Origin: an uncultured Bacteroidales bacterium
GTDB lineage: Bacteria; Bacteroidota; Bacteroidia; Bacteroidales; Paludibacteraceae
DNA: 21,356 bases
Assembly (NCBI GenBank): GCA_934725535.1
Contig: CAKVBV010000043.1
Coordinates: forward strand, 1 to 21,356
Direction of reading: 5' to 3'
This document shows positions 1-5,115 of this stretch, one piece after another. The notes under the pieces were generated by a model. That model searched no databases. It saw only the letters and a program-made list of their open reading frames with translations, and had not been told where the DNA came from. Positions within the stretch are counted from its first letter, which is position 1; every line of letters starts with the position of its first letter. The translations under genes were made by a program, and so were the position numbers.

Positions 1-33
1 AAACTAATAACTCAACAAAAAACGAATAATCGT

Positions 34-864
34 ATGAAAAAAGTTTTTGCAACCCTTACGGTATTGGCAATGTTCGCCTTCAATGGCGTTGCTGTAATGG
101 CTCAAGACGCAACGGACACTATGCCCGCTGCCGAGGAACAAGTAACTGAAGATACCGCTGCTGTGGAGACAGTGGCTGTAGAAGAGGCTCCCGCTGCTCC
201 CGAAGCAGAAGAAGGCGGTCTCGTGGCTCTTCACAAGACATTGAAGACCAAGTTCATCGAAGGTGGTGCAGGCTTTATGGCTGCTACTCTCCTCTGCTTG
301 GTATTTGGTTTGGCACTTTGCATTGAGCGTATTATCTATCTGAGCCTGAGCAAAACAAATACAAAGGCTCTCCTTGCAAAGATTGAGAAGGCTCTCAACG
401 AAGGCGGAATAGAAAAAGCACTCGACGTTTGCCGCAACACACGCGGTCCTGTGGCAAGTATCTTCTACCAGGGGCTCAGCCGTTATGACGAGGGTGTGGA
501 CGTAGTGGAGAAGACCGTCGCAAGTTACGGTGGCGTCCAACTCGGTCTCTTGGAGAAGAACCTCTCGTGGATTTCCCTCTTCATCTCTATCGCTCCGTCG
601 TTGGGATTCTTGGGAACCATCATCGGTATGATTCAGGCATTCGATAAGATCCAACAGGTAGGTGACATCTCGGCTACAGTCGTTGCCGGTGGTATCAAGG
701 TCGCTCTGTTGACCACCCTCCTCGGTTTGGTTATCGCAATCATTCTCCAATTGTTCTACAACTATATCCTTAGCCTTGTTGAAGGTCTGGTAAACGAGAT
801 GGAAGACAGTTCTATCAGCCTGCTCGACCTCGTGGTTAACTACGACGCAAAACAAAAGAAGTAA
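34..864 (+). CDS. exbB: ExbB / TolQ / MotA-family proton channel
   Basis: Inner-membrane proton channel subunit that works with ExbD to energise TonB-dependent outer-membrane transport. The 276-residue protein opens with a cleavable-looking signal sequence (about 1-24, ending VMAQ), followed by an Ala/Glu-rich acidic stretch (about 25-62) before the first ExbB helix. Membrane segments lie near residues 80-102, 178-203 and 219-246. The last two contain the family core: SIAPSLGFLGTIIGMIQAF, then GGIKVALLTTLLGLVIA. An N-terminal signal plus extra helix is usual for Bacteroidota ExbB and makes the protein longer than E. coli ExbB. It is the first gene of a four-gene operon; the next start is 54 nt downstream. 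Only 33 nt of A-rich leader lie upstream in the window, so its promoter is not visible. Family assignment is firm; the choice of ExbB over TolQ rests on the ExbD neighbours. Confidence 0.93.
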   Translation: MKKVFATLTVLAMFAFNGVAVMAQDATDTMPAAEEQVTEDTAAVETVAVEEAPAAPEAEEGGLVALHKTLKTKFIEGGAGFMAATLLCLVFGLALCIERIIYLSLSKTNTKALLAKIEKALNEGGIEKALDVCRNTRGPVASIFYQGLSRYDEGVDVVEKTVASYGGVQLGLLEKNLSWISLFISIAPSLGFLGTIIGMIQAFDKIQQVGDISATVVAGGIKVALLTTLLGLVIAIILQLFYNYILSLVEGLVNEMEDSSISLLDLVVNYDAKQKK

Positions 865-918
865 TCTATTTTGCATCGCACAAAACGTATTTAGTTAAAC
901 TTGCAAAATTTGATTATT

Positions 919-1395
919 ATGAAGAATTATAAGTTATTACCTAAGATTACCGTTCTGGTACTCTTGTTGGTGGGCATCGTCGTTTCGGTGATGTTCTACG
1001 CAGGGGGCTCCGAGGGTACTCTTGAGGTAGCAGGAGACTTCCTGAATATACCTTATTTCACCGACCTGTTCCTTGGTTGGAACTACATCTTGGTGGCACT
1101 TGTTTGTCTCGTTACGCTGGCTGTAGTCATCTGGGGCTTTGTCAACACATTCAAGGTGGACAAGAAGAAAGGTTTCACGCAGTTGGCTGTCGTAATCGGG
1201 TTCGTACTCGTATGCGTGGCATGCTGGTTCCTTGGCAGCCCCGAGAAGATGGAAATCCTCGGTTATGAGGGCACGGACAACGTCGGCAATATGGCTCGTA
1301 TGAGCGATGCTATCATGTATCTCACCTACCTGCTCACCGCCGCTACCGTTATCACCCTCGTATGGGGCGTTATCTATACTAAATGTAAGAAGTAA
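919..1395 (+). CDS. Four-helix inner-membrane protein of the exb operon, function unknown
   Basis: A 158-residue integral membrane protein between exbB and exbD. The ATG at 919 (MKNYKLLPKITVL) is preferred to an in-frame TTG at 901. Four hydrophobic segments are readable: about residues 7-29 (KITVLVLLLVGIVVSVMFY), 48-72 (WNYILVALVCLVTLAVVIWG), 81-102 and 130-153. The loop between the last two contains EKMEILGYEGTDNVGNMARMSD. There is no signal peptidase site, so all four helices probably stay in the membrane. I know a hypothetical protein occupies this position in other Bacteroidota exbB-exbD-exbD operons but know no assigned function. By position it is inferred to be an accessory of the Exb motor. 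The exbD start follows its stop by 12 nt, so co-translation is likely. Confidence 0.85.
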   Translation: MKNYKLLPKITVLVLLLVGIVVSVMFYAGGSEGTLEVAGDFLNIPYFTDLFLGWNYILVALVCLVTLAVVIWGFVNTFKVDKKKGFTQLAVVIGFVLVCVACWFLGSPEKMEILGYEGTDNVGNMARMSDAIMYLTYLLTAATVITLVWGVIYTKCKK

Positions 1396-1407
1396 TTATT
1401 GTCGGTT

Positions 1408-1992
1408 ATGGCAAAGAAAATTCCGCAGATTAACGCAAGTTCCATGGCGGACATCTCGTTCTTGCTGCTCATCTTCTTCTTGGTGACCACCTCTATGGAC
1501 GTCAACCAAGGACTGGCACGCCGTTTGCCGCCTCCCATTCCACCCGATCAAAAGATTGAGGACACCGACATCAACAAGCGCAACTTGTTCGTTGTCAAAA
1601 TCAACTGGGAGAACAAACTGCTTGTGCAAGGGCAGCCGATGGATGTACGCCAACTGCGCGCCAAGGCGAAGGAATTCATCTCCAACCCCGAGGATGACCC
1701 CAATATGCCGAAACTCGTCGAAGAGGATTTCGGTGCTCCGTTTGGGACATTGAAGTACACCAAAGACCACGTCATCTCCGTCCAAAACGACGCGGAGACG
1801 CAGTATCAGGCGTACCTTGAGGTGCAGAATGAATTGGTAGCCGCCTACAACGAATTGCGCAACGAGTGCGCAGAGCAGTACTTCCACAAGACGTACAACG
1901 AGTTGGACGAAGACCAACAGAAGCAAATACAGAAGATTTATCCTCAGAAAATATCCGAGGCTGAACCTAAAAACTATGGAGGAGGACAATAA
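1408..1992 (+). CDS. exbD: ExbD / TolR family protein, long form
   Basis: Partner of ExbB in the proton-driven TonB motor: one transmembrane helix anchors a periplasmic domain. Start chosen at ATG 1408 (MAKKIPQINASSMADIS), not the in-frame TTG at 1399, because this gives the usual short basic cytoplasmic N-terminus. The helix spans about residues 15-33 (DISFLLLIFFLVTTSMD) and starts with Asp15, the position of the essential proton-carrying Asp of ExbD/TolR. The protein has 194 residues, longer than the roughly 140 of E. coli ExbD. The extra length is a Glu/Gln/Asn-rich, probably helical stretch at about 120-185 (AYLEVQNELVAAYNELR and following). It is followed after 2 nt by a second exbD, so the pair could form a heteromer. 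Confidence 0.92.
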   Translation: MAKKIPQINASSMADISFLLLIFFLVTTSMDVNQGLARRLPPPIPPDQKIEDTDINKRNLFVVKINWENKLLVQGQPMDVRQLRAKAKEFISNPEDDPNMPKLVEEDFGAPFGTLKYTKDHVISVQNDAETQYQAYLEVQNELVAAYNELRNECAEQYFHKTYNELDEDQQKQIQKIYPQKISEAEPKNYGGGQ

Positions 1993-1994
1993 CC

Positions 1995-2465
1995 ATGGCT
2001 AAAATTCGTAGAAATGAGAAACGTGAGATGCCGGCGCTCAACACGTCGTCTCTCCCTGACATCATCTTCATGTTGCTGTTCTTCTTCATGTCTGTAACCT
2101 CTATGAAAGAGGTCAATATGAAGGTGCAGATATCCAACCCGCAGGCAACCGAACTCACCAAGTTGGAGAAGAAATCCCTTATCCGCTACATCTATGTCGG
2201 CACTCCTACCGCAGAGTTCCGCAAGCAGTACGGTGCCGAGACACGTATCCAACTGGACGACGCTTTTGCAGAGGCAAACGAGATAGGGGATTATATCATC
2301 AACGAGCGTTCCTCTATGAAGGAGTCCGACCAAGGTCTGATGACCGTCTGCATCAAGGCGGACAAAGAGACCAAGATGGGCATCATTGCCGACATCAAGC
2401 AAGAGTTGCGTCGCGCCTATGCGCTGAAAATCACGTATGCTGCTACACAGCGTACCAGTTACTGA
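1995..2465 (+). CDS. exbD: ExbD / TolR family protein, second paralogue
   Basis: Second ExbD of the operon, 156 residues. A basic cytoplasmic N-terminus (MAKIRRNEKREMPALN) precedes one helix at about residues 22-40 (DIIFMLLFFFMSVTSM), beginning with Asp22 at the conserved proton-relay position. The rest is a periplasmic domain with the usual ExbD ending, here MGIIADIKQELRRAYALKITYAA. The start lies 2 nt after the previous stop, and the purine-rich GGAGGA at 1979-1984 sits at ribosome-binding distance inside the upstream gene. No tonB follows: the operon ends in the hairpin at 2515-2552. Confidence is high for the family; what the duplication is for is unknown. Confidence 0.92.
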   Translation: MAKIRRNEKREMPALNTSSLPDIIFMLLFFFMSVTSMKEVNMKVQISNPQATELTKLEKKSLIRYIYVGTPTAEFRKQYGAETRIQLDDAFAEANEIGDYIINERSSMKESDQGLMTVCIKADKETKMGIIADIKQELRRAYALKITYAATQRTSY

Positions 2466-2514
2466 TAAAGACTACTTGCAAGACAAGATAGTAAAACTTT
2501 TTGTTCACATGTGG

Positions 2515-2552
2515 GAAGAGGTTGTCTGACAACAAGTACAGGCAACCTCTTC
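2515..2552 (+). terminator. Hairpin terminator closing the exb operon
   Basis: Arms GAAGAGGTTGTCTG (2515-2528) and CAGGCAACCTCTTC (2539-2552) pair over 14 bp with one G-U, with a 10-nt loop. It lies 50 nt after the last exbD stop. The downstream run is only TCCTTATGG, so the U-tract is weak. A close relative of this hairpin occurs at 10801-10835. Confidence 0.65.
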
Positions 2553-2899
2553 TCCTTATGGTATGAACAATGGTACTACCTGTTATGATAAACGGTGCAA
2601 CTCACATCGTCAATAAAAACCCACCATCTTCGAAAGTGAAAGAAATTCCGCTTTACCGCATATTAACTATTAACCATTACTTATTACTACTATTAACTCG
2701 ACTTCATGTCGGGTTAATAGTATGGGATTAGTATGAGATTAGTATGTGATTAGTATGTGATTAGTATGTGATTGAGCCGTCGTTATTATGAGGATATCGG
2801 GCACTTCTACATCGCACTCTGCCGGTTTGTAATAAAGATGGACAGACTTTAATTGTTAAACAACCACTTGTTTATGTGGTAAACGACACCCAACAACCT
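2553..2899. other. Gene-free stretch holding an 11-bp tandem repeat
   Basis: No credible coding sequence. From about 2660 to 2700 there is AT-rich DNA with recurring TTAAC/ATTAC words. From 2715 to 2769 there is the 11-bp tandem repeat listed separately. At 2786-2797 lies TTATGAGGATAT, which recurs in the matching stretch near 12.88 kb. A weak promoter-like pair, TTTG at 2826 and TAATTG at 2850, lies ahead of the gene at 2900 but departs from the consensus seen elsewhere in the window. Confidence 0.6.
2715..2769 (+). repeat. 11-bp tandem repeat, unit GATTAGTATGT (five units)
   Basis: Four near-identical units (2726-2736, 2737-2747, 2748-2758, 2759-2769) follow one diverged unit (2715-2725, TAATAGTATGG). 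The unit number, the left flank (CGGGTTAA here) and the right-flank word TTATGAGGATAT are matched in the opposite orientation at 12924-12978. There are no spacers, so it is not a CRISPR array. Confidence 0.9.
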
Positions 2900-3484
2900 A
2901 TGTATTTTGATATTTTACGCTCAGGAAAGATATATACCTGCTTTGGGGCGACTATGGACTCTTCTGTCAATAGGAAGGCTCTGTACGAGCATTTTGCAGC
3001 CCACCCCGCACGTTGGAATACCGCATTCCATTTCTTATCACAGTTCACCGCCCCCGATAGCAACAGGGAGCAACTGCTGCACAACCTGCATCGCGGTCGT
3101 ACTGACCTCTCTGCCGATGTCTATGTGAATGTCGAAGACTACCTGCCCAAGCCGATAGCACAATGCCGCTACGAGGCTCACAAACGCTATATAGATATTC
3201 AATACGTTGCGAAAGGCTCCGAATACATCGCCCTCACACACGATACCGCATTGCCTGTCCTCATTCCTTATGATGCCAGTAAGGACATCGCGTTCTATCA
3301 ATACCACCCCGACCAACTCCTGTTGGCAGACCCTACCAAGTACTTCGTCTTCTTCCCCACAGACCTGCACGCCCCATCCATTCAGCCCACCCATGCTCGG
3401 GGTGATGTAACAGGTAATGTTACAAGTAATGTTACAGATACAACAAATAATGTTACAAAGGTGGTAATGAAAATTCTCTTCTAA
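2900..3484 (+). CDS. YhcH/YjgK/YiaL-family protein (DUF386), probable sugar anomerase
   Basis: 194 residues if begun at ATG 2900 (MYFDILRSGKIY), which matches where family members start; an upstream in-frame GTG at 2876 would add eight residues. Two family signatures are clear: a central EAHKRYIDIQYVAKGSEYI and a late FVFFPTDLHAPSIQ. In this small cupin-like family, His and acidic residues in these motifs form the metal or sugar site. Characterised members include YhcH (linked to sialic-acid catabolism, reported as an N-acetylneuraminate anomerase) and EbgC. The substrate here is unknown, since no sugar operon adjoins. Oddly, the tail before the terminal VVMKILF is an NVT-type repeat (residues about 169-187), encoded by a 12-bp DNA repeat. 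The gene stands alone. Confidence 0.85.
   Translation: MYFDILRSGKIYTCFGATMDSSVNRKALYEHFAAHPARWNTAFHFLSQFTAPDSNREQLLHNLHRGRTDLSADVYVNVEDYLPKPIAQCRYEAHKRYIDIQYVAKGSEYIALTHDTALPVLIPYDASKDIAFYQYHPDQLLLADPTKYFVFFPTDLHAPSIQPTHARGDVTGNVTSNVTDTTNNVTKVVMKILF
3404..3460 (+). repeat. Imperfect 12-bp coding repeat (NVTx units)
   Basis: Units of 12 bp at 3404-3415, 3416-3427, 3428-3439 and 3449-3460, with a 9-bp insert at 3440-3448, share the core AATGTTACA. They encode DVTG, NVTS, NVTD, TTN and NVTK in the tail of the YhcH-family protein. The reading frame stays open throughout. Confidence 0.85.
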
Positions 3485-3501
3485 CCATAAGACCCCCTGC
3501 T

Positions 3502-3567
3502 GTCCCTTTCCGTGTGAACAACGCGCACAAGGGACGGCACATAGGCGACGACGCGGCTCACATCGCC
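3502..3567 (+). terminator. Two hairpins downstream of the YhcH-family gene
   Basis: GTCCCTT (3502-3508) pairs with AAGGGAC (3529-3535), and GGCGA (3544-3548) with TCGCC (3563-3567). Neither is followed by a clear U-run, so intrinsic termination is only possible. Confidence 0.35.
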
Positions 3568-3618
3568 CCTGTTACCAAGTCCCATATATTATGCAACAAC
3601 TATGCTTCACGCAACAAA

Positions 3619-3642
3619 GGGGACTACCTTGCGGTAGCCCCC
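3619..3642 (-). terminator. Hairpin terminator after rpsT
   Basis: GGGG-A-CTACC (3619-3628) pairs with GGTAGCCCC (3633-3641) across a TTGC loop, with one bulged A. It lies 30 nt past the rpsT stop. Read on the minus strand it is followed by CCCTTTGTTG, a short U-run. Confidence 0.55.
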
Positions 3643-3671
3643 TGCTATATAGGGAATTAATGAACAATCGC

Positions 3672-3926
3672 TTAGGCGAGTTTGTTGGTATGCAGAGCCA
3701 AGCCCGACTTGAGGTTGGCAGCCTTGTTGCGATGGATGATGTTGCGCTTAGCCAACTTGTCCAACATCGAACTTACCTTCGGCAGGAGTTGCTCGGCAGC
3801 AGCCTTGTCAGTGGTAGCACGCAATACGCGGATAGCATTGCGGGTGGTCTTAGCATAGTAATGGTTGTGTGCCTTACGGGTAGCCGTTTGGCGGATACGC
3901 TTCAAAGATGATTTATGATTTGCCAT
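3672..3926 (-). CDS. rpsT: 30S ribosomal protein S20
   Basis: S20 binds 16S rRNA early in small-subunit assembly. The 84-residue product has the family length and its hallmark basic N-terminus, MANHKSSLKRIRQTATRK. The helical core follows (NAIRVLRATTDKAAAEQLLPKVSSMLDKLAKRNIIHRN), then the typical ending KAANLKSGLALHTNKLA. The motif KLAKRNIIHRNKAANLKS is diagnostic. The gene lies 46 nt downstream of tRNA-Glu on the same strand, with no promoter between them, so both probably come from one transcript started at about 4103. A hairpin closes the unit. Confidence 0.97.
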   Translation of the reverse strand: MANHKSSLKRIRQTATRKAHNHYYAKTTRNAIRVLRATTDKAAAEQLLPKVSSMLDKLAKRNIIHRNKAANLKSGLALHTNKLA

Positions 3927-3972
3927 CTTATTCTGTCAGTTAATTTTTTGGTTCTTTAATCTGTTTAATTTG

Positions 3973-4044
3973 TAGTCCATAGCAGAGTCGAACTGCTCTT
4001 TAGAGAATGAAAATCTCTCGTCCTAACCGATAGACGAATGGACC
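3973..4044 (-). tRNA. tRNA-Glu (anticodon UUC)
   Basis: Read on the minus strand, the acceptor GGTCCAT pairs with ATGGACT followed by discriminator A. The D arm contains TATCGGTTAGGA. The anticodon stem AGAGA/TCTCT encloses loop TTTTCAT with anticodon TTC. The T arm AGCAG/CTGCT encloses TTCGACT. Length is 72 nt, and the 3' CCA is not encoded. It sits between a consensus promoter and rpsT, so the tRNA must be cut from a transcript shared with an mRNA. Confidence 0.96.
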
Positions 4045-4109
4045 ATCACCATCCTTTGCGCAACGTGCTATCAACACACGTAAAAGACCGCACAGGCGGA
4101 AATCGGCTG

Positions 4110-4141
4110 CAAAGGTACTGCTACTTTTTGACTTGTGCAAA
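4110..4141 (-). promoter_or_regulatory. Promoter for tRNA-Glu and rpsT
   Basis: Minus-strand TTTG (4138-4141), exactly 20 nt, then TACCTTTG (4110-4117): a perfect match to the Bacteroides primary-sigma consensus (TTTG / TAnnTTTG). It lies 66 nt upstream of the mature tRNA end. Confidence 0.85.
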
Positions 4142-4176
4142 TAATTGTGAGAAAAAAGCATATTTTTTAGTGAATA

Positions 4177-4208
4177 ATTGTGTATTCGGGAAGAATGTAG
4201 TACCTTTG
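4177..4208 (+). promoter_or_regulatory. Promoter for the outer-membrane protein gene at 4246
   Basis: ATTG (4177-4180), exactly 20 nt, then TACCTTTG (4201-4208), 37 nt ahead of the start codon. It is back to back with the tRNA-Glu/rpsT promoter, with 35 bp between the two -33 elements. A small GGCG-AAAA-CGCC hairpin (4223-4234) lies in the short leader. Confidence 0.8.
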
Positions 4209-4245
4209 TAGGCGGAAAAGAGGGCGAAAACGCCTTGTGTAGAAG

Positions 4246-5022
4246 ATGAAGAAGTCGTATATATATATATGGTGTATGGTGTTGGGAGGTTTGCTCCTTA
4301 CCACAGACTTGATGGCGCAAGACACCAAGTCTATGCCCGATTTGCAGACGGCAGAGCCTGACTTCTTTGACCCGACACGCAAGGAAGCGGCAGAGGAGTA
4401 CAAGTTCGGCACAGAGTGGCGCATAGAGACGGGCTTTGTGCAGTGGCAGCAACGTCAGAATGACTCCGTGGCGATGTATCTGCACGGTCTGCGCTTTGGC
4501 GGGACGGTGGATTTCCTGCTGCCCTACCATTTCAGTATTCAGACAGGTGCTTTGGCATCGCTCACATACGGTTATCAGAACCAGCATTGGCGTTCCATGA
4601 CCGCTGAGAGCGCACAGATAGAGGTCCTCAGGCACGATATTGTGCAGTTGGAACTGACTATTCCCGTGCGTGCTTACTACACCATCACGCTTTGGAAGCA
4701 GTTGCGCCTGTTCTTCTATGCGGGTCCGCAGTTGCAAATAGGCTTGACCAGTTACGACCTTATGACCAACAACACCTCTGCGCCCACCACCAAGTGGCTG
4801 GAAGAGCAAGGGGTGCAGTTGACCAACCACGACCGGTATGCAGACAAGCAACTCTACCGTACCAACATTCAGTTCGGCATTGGCGGCGGCTTGGAGTGGG
4901 ACAGGTACCGCTTGCAGTCGGGATACGACTTCGGTCTGAACAACTTGATGCGGACACGCGTAGTGCCATCGCAGAAGTTGAACGAGTGGGGCTGGATGGT
5001 AACGTTTGTATATAGACTATAA
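4246..5022 (+). CDS. Outer-membrane beta-barrel protein (porin-like), function unknown
   Basis: 258 residues with a signal peptide (about 1-25, hydrophobic core CMVLGGLLLTTDL ending LMAQ) and a mature chain of alternating polar/hydrophobic strands. Examples are WRIETGFVQWQQRQ, YHFSIQTGALASLTYGYQ, LRLFFYAGPQLQIGLTSY and IQFGIGGGLEWDRYRLQSGYDFG. The chain ends in an aromatic-rich strand, WGWMVTFVYRL. This pattern fits the small outer-membrane beta-barrel (PorT/OmpA-barrel-like) families of Bacteroidota; the exact family was not determined. It has its own promoter and ends 27 nt before the TPP riboswitch begins, so it is probably not under thiamin control unless transcription reads through. A (TA)n tract at 4258-4270 lies in the signal-peptide codons. 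Confidence 0.75.
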   Translation: MKKSYIYIWCMVLGGLLLTTDLMAQDTKSMPDLQTAEPDFFDPTRKEAAEEYKFGTEWRIETGFVQWQQRQNDSVAMYLHGLRFGGTVDFLLPYHFSIQTGALASLTYGYQNQHWRSMTAESAQIEVLRHDIVQLELTIPVRAYYTITLWKQLRLFFYAGPQLQIGLTSYDLMTNNTSAPTTKWLEEQGVQLTNHDRYADKQLYRTNIQFGIGGGLEWDRYRLQSGYDFGLNNLMRTRVVPSQKLNEWGWMVTFVYRL

Positions 5023-5049
5023 TTCACTTACATAGAACTTTCGTTCAGA

Positions 5050-5115
5050 TTCGTTCGGGGTGCTTCGGCTGAGATTAAACCCGTGGAACCTGCACAGGTA
5101 ATTCTGTAGAGGGAA
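5050..5115 (+). promoter_or_regulatory. TPP (thiamin pyrophosphate) riboswitch
   Basis: The THI-box core is readable in order: GGGGTGC (5057-5063), CTGAGA (5069-5074), ACCC (5079-5082), GAACCTG (5086-5092), and the 3' end GTAGAGGGA. Predicted helices are P1 UUCGUUC (5050-5056) with GAGGGAA (5109-5115), GGGU (5058-5061) with ACCC (5079-5082), GC-UUCG-GC (5062-5069), and ACCU (5088-5091) with AGGU (5096-5099). The 3' strand of P1 contains the only purine-rich ribosome-binding-like sequence and touches the ATG at 5116. Ligand-stabilised P1 would therefore cover the translation start. No terminator hairpin lies between aptamer and gene, so translational control is the simplest reading. Confidence 0.93.

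Noticed and set aside
4..876. Long minus-strand frame opposite exbB (290 codons)
   Set aside because: The product is Cys/His-rich with no domain and mirrors the codon pattern of exbB; the plus-strand gene is certain.
2466..2520. A tonB gene completing the exb operon
   Set aside because: The operon ends in a hairpin 50 nt after the second exbD; no proline-rich TonB-like frame occurs anywhere in the window.
2715..2769. CRISPR array
   Set aside because: Units are 11 bp, directly adjacent and without spacers; no cas genes in the window.
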